This document shows positions 1 to 5,249 of a DNA stretch of 5,249 nucleotides, piece by piece (the first letter of the stretch is position 1; the number at the start of each line of letters is the position of its first letter). The notes below the pieces were generated by a model, which was given only the letters and a program-made list of their open reading frames with translations, was not told the DNA's origin and did no database searches. Made by a program: the position numbers and the translations under genes. The stretch lies in assembly GCA_030037185.1 (NCBI GenBank), contig JASHRR010000808.1:1-5249 (forward strand), given 5' to 3'. The DNA is from Xanthobacteraceae bacterium (GTDB lineage: Bacteria; Pseudomonadota; Alphaproteobacteria; Rhizobiales; Xanthobacteraceae).

Positions 1-749
1 CCCATGTAGGTGGAGCGGTAATTGCCGCGGCACAAATGCATCGTGATCGTCATATCGGCCGGAATGTCCGAGATCGCCGCATTGATCATGTCGGCATAGG
101 TTTCCGCGAGCCTGGCGGGATCGTCGCCGCGGCCTTGCTGGGCGGCGCGGTAGCCGGGATCGCACAGCATGGCGATGAAGACTTCGTCGAGCTGCAGATA
201 GCGGCAGCCGGCATTCGCGAAAGCGCGCACCGCCTGGCGATAGGCGGCGCCGAGATCGATGAAAAATTGGTCGAGGCTCGCATAAGCGGCGGGACTGATG
301 GCCTCACGCCCCACGCGTCCGTAGAGCGCGGACGGCGCCGGGATGGTCATCTTCGGCGTGCGCGAACTCCGCGTTTTGACGAAGCGGAAGTGCTCCAGCA
401 TGGAATGGCCCGAAAAACCGAGCCGGCCCGCAACGCGCGCCCCCTCCGCGCGCGTGTGGATCCCGGCGAACGCCATGCCGCGGTCCATTGCATAACGTTC
501 GACGCCATCGAGGCCCCACAGGAAATCGAGATGCCACCACGAGCGTCTCAATTCGCCGTCGGTGACCGATTGCAGGCCGATCTCTTCCTGTTTGCGGATG
601 ACGCGCTCGATTTCGCGGTCTTCGATGGCGGTCAGTTCGCCGGCGGAAATCTCGCCGCTCGCTCGCCTTGCGCGCGCCTCTCTGAGGGCAGCGGGGCGGA
701 GCAGGCTCCCGACATGATCGGCACGAAATGGCGGTTTTGGGTGAGTCAT
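1..749 (-). CDS. MetE C-terminal-domain-like zinc methyltransferase, copy A (partial, C-terminus off the left edge)
   Basis: The product resembles the catalytic (C-terminal) domain of cobalamin-independent methionine synthase. It would be a cytosolic TIM-barrel enzyme that transfers a methyl or alkyl group to a zinc-activated thiol. The frame is open from the ATG at 749 to the window edge, giving 249 full codons of an expected 366 or so. Visible landmarks are ADHVGSLLR at residues 10-18, TDGELRRSWW at 63-72, LQLDEV at 185-190 (Asp188 matching the homocysteine-binding Asp of the MetE IQIDEPA motif) and MHLCRGN at 237-243 (zinc ligands His238 and Cys240). The later Glu and Cys ligands lie outside the window. 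The start was chosen because PPFRADHVGS lines up with the other copies, and a weak AGGA (754-757) sits 4 nt upstream. It lies 163 bp downstream of gene B on the same strand. It is closest to gene B, sharing the LQLDE subtype. One oddity is LYGRVG where the other copies have (L/M)HFR. Family assignment is firm; the substrate is unknown. Confidence 0.9.
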   Translation of the reverse strand, partial: MTHPKPPFRADHVGSLLRPAALREARARRASGEISAGELTAIEDREIERVIRKQEEIGLQSVTDGELRRSWWHLDFLWGLDGVERYAMDRGMAFAGIHTRAEGARVAGRLGFSGHSMLEHFRFVKTRSSRTPKMTIPAPSALYGRVGREAISPAAYASLDQFFIDLGAAYRQAVRAFANAGCRYLQLDEVFIAMLCDPGYRAAQQGRGDDPARLAETYADMINAAISDIPADMTITMHLCRGNYRSTYM

Positions 750-859
750 CGGTTCCTGTCTGGCGTTCCGGCCGCCTGCCTGGTGCAATCTCGTCGATAA
801 GCTAACCGGGGTTCCGCCTCATTTCTCCCGGTCGCGCAGAGGCGAGACCGCCGCATTGG

Positions 860-874
860 GACGACCATATCGTC
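860..874. repeat. Small inverted repeat GACGA-N5-TCGTC between genes B and A
   Basis: GACGA (860-864) and TCGTC (870-874) flank CCATA in the 163-bp gap, about 110 bp upstream of the gene A start. It is short, and its sequence differs from the dyad in the C-B gap, so a shared regulator is not indicated. The rest of this gap shows no convincing promoter or terminator. Confidence 0.25.
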
Positions 875-912
875 ATCCGCCGTGGACGATCTGCGTCGGC
901 CAGCCGGCAAAG

Positions 913-2013
913 TCATGCCCACACCTCGTCGGCGACCTCTACGATCATCCGCAGCTTCGCCCACTGCTCCTCCTCGGCCAGCACATTGCCCTCCTCGGTC
1001 GAGGCAAAGCCGCATTGCGGCGACAGGCAGAGCTGGTCGATGTCGAGGAATTGCGCTGCCTCGTCGATGCGGCGCTTGAGCTCGTCGGGGCGCTCGAGCG
1101 TGCCGGCTTTCGACGTCACCAGCCCGAGCACCACCTGCTTGCCTTTCGGCACGAAGCGCAGCGGCTCGAAACCGCCGGCGCGGGCGGTGTCATATTCCAT
1201 GAAATAGCCGTGCACGCCGATCGTGTTGAACAGCATCTCGGCTATCGGCTCGTAGCCGCCCGAGGCCACGAATGTCGAGCGGAAATTGCCGCGGCACAGA
1301 TGCATCGTGATCGTCATGTCGGGCGGGATGTCCGAGATGGCGGCGTTGATCATGCCGGCATAGACGAGCGGCAAGGCGCGAGGATCATCGCCCCTCGCGC
1401 GCACCTGATCGCACAGAGCCGGATCGCACAGATAGGCGAGATTGACCTCGTCGAGCTGCAGGTATCGGCAGCCCGCGTCCGCAAACGCGCGGACGGTATT
1501 GCGATAGGTTGCACCGAGATCGCGATAGAAATCATCCATCGACGGATAGATCGCTTCCGGCACCGCCTCCCGTCCGTAGCGGAAATGCAGTGAAGACGGC
1601 GACGGGATCGTCATCTTCGGCATCGCCTTGGCGTGCCGCGCAAGAAAGCGGAAGTGCTCGATCATCGCGTGGCCGGAAAAACCGAGGGAGCCCTTGAGGC
1701 GCAACAGGATCGGCCGCGGCTGGGGCCCCTGGAACTTGAACTTGCGTTCGCCGTAGTAGGATTCGACGCCGTCGAGCCCGAGCAAAAAATCGGTCTGCCA
1801 GGAAGCGCGGCGATATTCCCCGTCAGTGACGGATTTCAAGCCGACCTCTTCCTGCTTACGGATCAGCCTGATGATTTCCTCATCCTCGATCGCTCGAAGA
1901 CTGTCGGGAGAAATTTCGTCGCGTTCGCGCTTGACGCGCGCTTGCTTGAGGGCCGCGCTGCGCAGCAGGCTACCGACGTGATCGGCGCGGAAAGGCGGAG
2001 CGGTGCGGAGCAT
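913..2013 (-). CDS. MetE C-terminal-domain-like zinc methyltransferase, copy B
   Basis: A complete 366-residue protein of the stand-alone MetE catalytic-domain family (COG0620, YxjG/YxjH-like), about half the length of full MetE because the N-terminal domain is absent. Motifs are ADHVGSLLR at 10-18, TDGEYRR at 63-69, LQLDEV at 185-190 (Asp188), MHLCRGNFRS at 237-246 (His238, Cys240), YFMEYD at 270-275 (Glu273) and SPQCGFAST at 331-339 (Cys334). The His, Cys, Glu and Cys set matches the four zinc-site residues of MetE. ATG 2013 was chosen because MLRTAPPF aligns with MQRTAPPF of gene C, and a purine-rich GGAAGAAGG lies just upstream at 2017-2025. In-frame ATGs at 2028, 2037 and 2076 would add 5, 8 or 21 unconserved residues. 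It ends in TGA, with 167 bp separating its start from gene C. Compared with the others it has RRASWQ in place of RRSWWH near residue 70. The reaction class is likely; the methyl donor and acceptor are not known. Confidence 0.93.
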   Translation of the reverse strand: MLRTAPPFRADHVGSLLRSAALKQARVKRERDEISPDSLRAIEDEEIIRLIRKQEEVGLKSVTDGEYRRASWQTDFLLGLDGVESYYGERKFKFQGPQPRPILLRLKGSLGFSGHAMIEHFRFLARHAKAMPKMTIPSPSSLHFRYGREAVPEAIYPSMDDFYRDLGATYRNTVRAFADAGCRYLQLDEVNLAYLCDPALCDQVRARGDDPRALPLVYAGMINAAISDIPPDMTITMHLCRGNFRSTFVASGGYEPIAEMLFNTIGVHGYFMEYDTARAGGFEPLRFVPKGKQVVLGLVTSKAGTLERPDELKRRIDEAAQFLDIDQLCLSPQCGFASTEEGNVLAEEEQWAKLRMIVEVADEVWA

Positions 2014-2114
2014 GAGCCTTCTTCCCATTGGTGTCATGCACCGCGACAGCGGGGCATCCAGTGATCCTCGGCGCAATCAAGGCAGGCTGACCCAAGACAA
2101 GGCCCTGCTGGATC

Positions 2115-2128
2115 GCGCGCCTTCGCGC
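2115..2128. repeat. Short GC hairpin next to the GATTGAC dyad
   Basis: GCGCG (2115-2119) and CGCGC (2124-2128) are complementary around a CCTT loop. It directly adjoins the GATTGAC dyad, so the C-B gap could form two consecutive hairpins in RNA. Five GC pairs are easily met by chance in DNA this rich in GC. Confidence 0.3.
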
Positions 2129-2130
2129 CT

Positions 2131-2152
2131 GATTGACGGCGTTGAGTCAATC
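2131..2152. repeat. Inverted repeat GATTGAC-N8-GTCAATC between genes C and B
   Basis: GATTGAC (2131-2137) and GTCAATC (2146-2152) form a perfect 7-bp inverted repeat with an 8-nt spacer. It extends by a T-G wobble (2130/2153) and a C-G pair (2129/2154). It lies 28 nt past the gene C stop codon and about 118 bp before the gene B start on the minus strand. No T-run follows on that strand, so an intrinsic terminator is unlikely. A dyad operator for gene B or a transcript-stabilising hairpin fits better. Confidence 0.5.
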
Positions 2153-2180
2153 GGTCGGAAACGCGACACCTGCACCTTTG

Positions 2181-3284
2181 TTACCCCCAAACCTCCTGGG
2201 CGATCTCGACCACCAGCCGCAGCTTTGCCCATTGATCATCCTCGGTCAGCAGGTTGCCTTCTTCGGTCGAGGCAAATCCGCATTGCGGCGACAGCGCAAG
2301 CTGATCGAGCGCTACGTATTTCGTGGCCTCCTCGAAGCGGCGCTTGATGTCGTCCTTGTTTTCCACTGCGGCAAGCTTGGAGGACACGAGACCCAGCACG
2401 ACGATCTTCTTGCCCTTCGGCAGATAACGAAGCGGCTCTAGGCCGCCGGCGCGTTCGGTTTCCCATTCGAGGAAATATCCGTCGACATTGAGGTCGCCGA
2501 ACATGCGCTCGGCCACCGGCTCATAGCCGCCTTCCGCGATCCACTTGGAGCGGAAATTGCCGCGACATGAATGCATGGTAACGACCAGGTCGGCGGGCTT
2601 GTCGGCGAGCGCCAGATTGGTCAACCCCGCATAGTGCTTCGGCAGCGCGTCGGGATCGTCCCCGCGTTTTTTCGACTGCTCGCGCTCGAACGCGGAGCAC
2701 AGCATCGCCCAGGCGGTGTCGTCAAACTGCAGATAGCGGCAGCCCGCATCATAGAAGGCGCGCACCGCTTTTTTGTATGCCGCCGCCAGATCGGCGAAAA
2801 AGGCGTCGAGATCCGGATAGATTTCGCGGGAGATCGCCTGGCGGCCCTGGCGGAAATGCATGGTGCCCGGCGCCGGCACGCACATCTTCGCAGCGACGCG
2901 CGTCGTCGACTTGAGGAAGCGGAAATGATCGATCTGCGGGTGGCCGCAGAAGCCGACTTTGCCGACGACGCGAATGCTTTGCGATTTGGTGGCGACGCCC
3001 GCGAACTGGATGCCGTGGGAGGTGTCGTAGAGCTCGACGCCCTCGAGCCCGGCGTAAAAGTCAAAATGCCACCACGACCGGCGCAGCTCGCCATCAGTGG
3101 CGAGCTTAAGTCCAATCTCTTCCTGCTTTTTCACTAAACGTTCGATCTCGCGATTCTCGATAGCCGTGAGTTCCTCAGCCGAGATCGTGCCGGCGGCACG
3201 CTTCGCACGCGCTTCCTTCACCGCGGCGGGACGCAGCAGGCTGCCGACGTGATCGGCGCAAAAGGGAGGCGCCGTGCGCTGCAT
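2181..3284 (-). CDS. MetE C-terminal-domain-like zinc methyltransferase, copy C
   Basis: A complete 367-residue paralogue of the same fold and family. Motifs are ADHVGSLLR at 10-18, TDGELRRSWWHFDFY at 63-77, LQFDDTAWA at 185-193 (Asp188), MHSCRGNFRS at 237-246 (His238, Cys240), YFLEWE at 270-275 (Glu273) and SPQCGFAST at 332-340 (Cys335). The zinc ligand set is therefore intact. LQFDD, HGIQF and the ENKDDIKRR / TKYVALDQLALSPQCGF region place it with gene D, not with A and B. The start ATG 3284 has no in-frame upstream alternative that preserves homology. GAGAAGGG (3294-3301) lies 9 nt upstream as a plausible ribosome-binding site. It is the first gene of the minus-strand C-B-A series and is divergent from gene D across about 0.9 kb. 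It has Cys9 where the other three have Arg (PPFRADHVG), plus Cys113 and Cys135 at positions that are Ser and Thr in the paralogues. The substrate is unassigned; an alkyl-thiol transferase role is also possible. Confidence 0.93.
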   Translation of the reverse strand: MQRTAPPFCADHVGSLLRPAAVKEARAKRAAGTISAEELTAIENREIERLVKKQEEIGLKLATDGELRRSWWHFDFYAGLEGVELYDTSHGIQFAGVATKSQSIRVVGKVGFCGHPQIDHFRFLKSTTRVAAKMCVPAPGTMHFRQGRQAISREIYPDLDAFFADLAAAYKKAVRAFYDAGCRYLQFDDTAWAMLCSAFEREQSKKRGDDPDALPKHYAGLTNLALADKPADLVVTMHSCRGNFRSKWIAEGGYEPVAERMFGDLNVDGYFLEWETERAGGLEPLRYLPKGKKIVVLGLVSSKLAAVENKDDIKRRFEEATKYVALDQLALSPQCGFASTEEGNLLTEDDQWAKLRLVVEIAQEVWG

Positions 3285-3374
3285 GGTCTTCTGCCCTTCT
3301 CATCAGCACAAGAGCAACTTATGCCCAATTTACAAGGAGAACCTTGATGTAGAGTCTTTCCTCATTCGGCTGTC

Positions 3375-3396
3375 TGTGTACTCCGATTGTGTACTC
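3375..3396. repeat. Tandem direct repeat TGTGTACTC, 13-bp period
   Basis: TGTGTACTC occurs at 3375-3383 and again, perfectly, at 3388-3396, separated by CGAT. The pair lies 91-112 bp upstream of the gene C start codon, on the gene C side of the divergent region. Position and spacing fit a dimeric transcription-factor site, possibly an activator or repressor of gene C. No regulator is known for it, and chance has not been excluded. Confidence 0.5.
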
Positions 3397-3585
3397 ACAT
3401 GCAACTGGTCTCGACGGCTTACGGGTTCGGTGATGGCTCTGGCTGATGCTCGTCTGCAGCAAACCACGGCCGCCGACCGTCGCCGAGACGCAGGACGTTC
3501 TACTGGCAGTGGGGGCCCTGCCGCTGCCCAGCACCCCTCGCGGGTAGGCTCAAGTAATTTCGTGACGGAAATTGGGGGTAGTTGG

Positions 3586-3920
3586 TTGAAGGTGGAACGC
3601 AACAGCGTCATCGCAGGGCAAAAGATCAAGACGGTGCGTGATATGCTGCGCCATCTCGCACCGCGGTTTAGCCTCGCTCGAGCGCGAGTAGAATACCCCC
3701 ACAAACAGCTGCAAAACAAATTCCTGCCAGATGCCGCCGCGCAGGAATCATTTGCTCAAGGACGGAAATGGTCGAGCGGTGCGAGCGAGGGTACCACACC
3801 ACGCGCAAGGGCGACGCGCTGAGACTGACGAATTCTGTGCCACAGATGAACCGTGCGGAGGCTGAGAAACTCTCAAAGGCGTGTCGAAACCGCAAAACAT
3901 CCGCGGAGTGCGGAGCGCAG
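3586..3920 (+). pseudogene. Probable decayed coding remnant (hypothetical protein, frameshifted)
   Basis: Protein-like sequence continues across three frames. From TTG 3586 (or GTG 3592) one frame reads LKVERNSVIAGQKIKTVRDM and on through LRHLAPRFSLARARVEY. A second frame gives LLKDG around 3752-3766. The third continues from 3768 with MVERCERGYHTTRKGDALRL then TNSVPQMNRAEAEKL. From 3880 the first frame resumes with RVE. The pieces follow each other in a sensible order and look like a winged-helix-type small protein (an ..ERGYHTT.KG.AL.LTN element) disrupted by at least two or three indels. From memory the pieces resemble a family of rhizobial hypothetical proteins with an N-terminal helix-turn-helix-like region before a nucleotidyltransferase-like FGSYL motif, but the second part was not found here. 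It lacks a clear start and ending. The right limit is approximate, and the family guess is weak. Confidence 0.4.
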
Positions 3921-4036
3921 CATTCACGTCCAGGTGGTCGGCGACGGCAACAAAATTTTCTATCGATGGGTGTCGACCACGTCGAAATCTTGCAGGCGCG
4001 ACATTGGGCACGCCTTGCAGGGGCTTCACTGACGCT

Positions 4037-4114
4037 CAACCAACGACGTCGACGCAGCGGGCTAAGCCGCGGCCGGCATGGTTGGGCGGCTTCCCACCTG
4101 TTTCCCAACCAACG
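4037..4114 (+). repeat. Direct repeat CAACCAACG (two copies) upstream of gene D
   Basis: CAACCAACG occurs at 4037-4045 and 4106-4114, 69 bp apart measured start to start. The second copy overlaps the right arm of the GGTTGGG/CCCAACC inverted repeat. This gives three related GGTTG-type half sites in under 80 bp ahead of gene D, which would suit a regulator binding site. The motif is short and its significance was not tested. Confidence 0.35.
4080..4110. repeat. Inverted repeat GGTTGGG / CCCAACC upstream of gene D
   Basis: GGTTGGG (4080-4086) and CCCAACC (4104-4110) are perfect complements around a 17-nt spacer. The match extends to 8 bp when T4079 and A4111 are included. The right arm ends 71 bp before the gene D start codon, so it would lie in the promoter or the mRNA leader. 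It could be an operator or a leader hairpin. There is no following T-tract, so it is not an obvious terminator. Confidence 0.45.
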
Positions 4115-4167
4115 CCTGGGTTTACAAATCTCGCCAATAATGGAAAGAGCGCTTAAACAAAATCCCC

Positions 4168-4174
4168 GGGGAGG
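4168..4174 (+). promoter_or_regulatory. Strong ribosome-binding site of gene D
   Basis: GGGGAGG lies 7 nt before the ATG at 4182 and is the best Shine-Dalgarno match of the four genes. It decides the start of gene D against the longer in-frame reading that opens at 3672. Confidence 0.85.
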
Positions 4175-4181
4175 TACGTCC

Positions 4182-5249
4182 ATGACTGCTCGAACAAAGC
4201 CGCCCTTCCGCGCCGATCATGTCGGCTCGATCCTGCGATCGGCGCCGCTCAAGGAGGCGCGCGAGAAGTACGAGAAGGGTCAGATCACCGCGGACGACCT
4301 CAAGGCGGTGGAAGACGAGGGGATTTCAAAGATCATCGCCAAGCAGGAGGAACTCGGCCTCAAGCTCGCGACCGACGGGGAATATCGCCGTTCCTGGTGG
4401 CACTTCGACTTCTACGGCATGCTCGACGGGGTCGAGATCTACGAGCTCGATCACGGCATTCAGTTCCAGGGCGTCCAGACCAAGCCGCGCAGCATCCGGG
4501 TGGTCGGCAAGATCGGGTTTTCCGAGCACCCGATGCTGGAGCATTTTCGCTTCCTCAAGGCGCATACCAAAGTGACGCCGAAGATGACCATTCCGAGCCC
4601 CAGTGTTCTGCATTTCCGCTTGGAGCCCGGCGCGGTCAGCAAGGACGTCTATCCGCACCGCGACGCCATCTTCGACGATCTCGGCGCCGCCTATCACAAG
4701 GCGGTGCGCGCCTTCTACGACGCCGGATGCCGCTATCTGCAATTCGACGATACCGCCTGGGCGTATCTGTGCTCAGATGTCGAACTCAAGAAGGCGCGCG
4801 ACCGCGGCCTTGACGTCGATCATCTGCAGGATGTCTACACCCGCACCATCAACAAGGCGCTCGAAGCCAGGCCCGCCGACATGACCGTCACGACCCATGT
4901 CTGCCGCGGCAATTTCCGATCCACCTGGATCTCGTCCGGCGGTTACGAGCCAGTGGCGCAGAATCTTCTGGCGAACTGCAACTACGACGGTTATTTTCTC
5001 GAGTACGACACTGAGCGCGCGGGCGGCTTCGAGCCATTGCGGTTCCTGCCCAAGGGCGACAAGATCGTCGTGCTCGGCCTCCTCACCACCAAGGCCGGGG
5101 CGCTGGAGAACAAGGCGGATATCAAGCGCCGCATCGAAGAGGCGACCAAATACGTCGCGCTCGAGCAGCTTGCACTCTCACCCCAATGCGGCTTCGCCTC
5201 GACCGAGGAAGGCAACATTCTCGCCGAGAGCGAACAATGGGCAAAGTTG
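4182..5249 (+). CDS. MetE C-terminal-domain-like zinc methyltransferase, copy D (partial, last residues off the right edge)
   Basis: This is the only plus-strand copy. It shows 356 codons and no stop before the window ends. By comparison with genes B and C only about 12 residues are missing. Landmarks are ADHVGSILR at residues 11-19, TDGEYRRSWWHFDFY at 64-78, LQFDDTAWA at 186-194 (Asp189), THVCRGNFRS at 238-247 (His239, Cys241), YFLEYD at 271-276 (Glu274) and SPQCGFAST at 333-341 (Cys336), so the full zinc site is present. It belongs to the same subtype as gene C. The ATG at 4182 is supported by a strong GGGGAGG Shine-Dalgarno (4168-4174) with 7-nt spacing and by alignment of its N-terminus. 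The same frame is open back to 3672, but that extension resembles nothing in the paralogues. It differs in carrying GFSEHP where the others have G(F)SGH or GFCGH, and LEPGA where they have an (R)xGRxA stretch. A folate, corrinoid or other methyl donor cannot be chosen from sequence alone. Confidence 0.93.
   Translation, partial: MTARTKPPFRADHVGSILRSAPLKEAREKYEKGQITADDLKAVEDEGISKIIAKQEELGLKLATDGEYRRSWWHFDFYGMLDGVEIYELDHGIQFQGVQTKPRSIRVVGKIGFSEHPMLEHFRFLKAHTKVTPKMTIPSPSVLHFRLEPGAVSKDVYPHRDAIFDDLGAAYHKAVRAFYDAGCRYLQFDDTAWAYLCSDVELKKARDRGLDVDHLQDVYTRTINKALEARPADMTVTTHVCRGNFRSTWISSGGYEPVAQNLLANCNYDGYFLEYDTERAGGFEPLRFLPKGDKIVVLGLLTTKAGALENKADIKRRIEEATKYVALEQLALSPQCGFASTEEGNILAESEQWAKL

Larger units (their letters stand above)
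3285..4181. other. Intergenic region between divergent genes C and D, no intact gene
   Basis: These 897 bp separate two divergently transcribed paralogues and hold no open frame with normal features of a complete gene. By direct count 3301-3360 is about 42% GC, against about 72% for 3181-3240 inside gene C. This AT-richer part is the natural place for the gene C promoter, though no convincing -35/-10 pair was found. It also contains a tandem 9-bp repeat (3375-3396), a probable frameshifted coding remnant (about 3586-3920), and a direct and an inverted repeat near gene D (4037-4114). No tRNA, transposase, terminal inverted repeats or recognisable riboswitch was seen. Confidence 0.6.

Noticed and set aside
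36..800. Long plus-strand open frame antisense to gene A, with similar antisense frames at 856-1593, 1633-2064 and 2571-3137, and on the minus strand at 4326-4742
   Set aside because: These recur at the same relative position opposite each paralogue and are explained by high GC and codon bias of the real genes. Their products are low-complexity and lack ribosome-binding sites or family motifs.
896..912. Possible terminator just after gene B (GTCGGCCAGCCGGC)
   Set aside because: The perfect part of the stem is about four pairs once a loop is allowed, and no T-tract follows on the minus strand.
2014..2076. Longer gene B reading starting at ATG 2028, 2037 or 2076
   Set aside because: The added residues have no counterpart in genes A, C or D, and the purine-rich GGAAGAAGG at 2017-2025 fits the ATG at 2013.
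3672..4181. In-frame upstream extension of gene D, open from 3672 with an ATG at 3768 (138 extra codons)
   Set aside because: The strong GGGGAGG site and the N-terminal alignment with the three paralogues place the start at 4182. The extension coincides with the frameshifted remnant and shares nothing with the family.
4046..4181. SAM-II-like riboswitch before gene D, considered because of GGGCTAAGCCGCGG near 4060
   Set aside because: The conserved pseudoknot sequence and spacing of known SAM-II elements are not present. The resemblance is limited to a few bases.
3668..4183. Minus-strand open frame of 171 codons across the intergenic region
   Set aside because: The product is rich in Arg, Ser, Pro and Cys with no recognisable domain. 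It is antisense to the more protein-like remnant, and its ATG overlaps the start of gene D.

Overview
The window is a high-GC stretch of bacterial DNA made almost entirely of one gene family. Four complete or nearly complete genes encode paralogous proteins of about 366-369 residues. They match the C-terminal catalytic domain of cobalamin-independent methionine synthase (MetE, COG0620; the stand-alone YxjG/YxjH-like or 'core-MetE' type). GC-rich third codon positions and Shine-Dalgarno-type start sites suggest a Gram-negative alphaproteobacterium, possibly Rhizobiales/Bradyrhizobium-like. That placement is an impression from style and gene content and was not tested.

Layout: gene A (minus, 1-749) is cut by the left edge, so its C-terminal third is missing. 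Gene B (minus, 913-2013) and gene C (minus, 2181-3284) are complete. A region of about 0.9 kb (3285-4181) has no intact gene. Gene D (plus, 4182-5249) runs off the right edge about a dozen residues short of its expected end. Genes C, B and A lie head-to-tail on the minus strand in that transcription order, with gaps of 167 and 163 bp. Gene D is divergent from them.

All four proteins carry the N-terminal ADHVGS motif, an Asp in an LQ(L/F)D motif that corresponds to the homocysteine-binding IQIDEPA motif of MetE, and the HxC zinc motif. The three proteins that reach far enough also have the remaining zinc ligands, a Glu in YF(M/L)E and a Cys in SPQCGF. They should therefore be catalytically competent zinc-dependent methyl- or alkyl-transferases to a thiol. 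None has the N-terminal half of full-length MetE, so the methyl donor and the thiol acceptor cannot be assigned. The set splits into two subtypes, A+B (LQLDE) and C+D (LQFDD), so the cluster looks like old duplication followed by divergence, not simple redundancy.

The 3285-4181 region holds an AT-richer segment upstream of gene C, a tandem 9-bp direct repeat that could be an operator, a probable decayed coding remnant in several frames, and an 8-bp inverted repeat close to gene D. A 7-bp perfect inverted repeat lies between genes C and B. No RNA gene, CRISPR array, insertion sequence or prophage gene was recognised.
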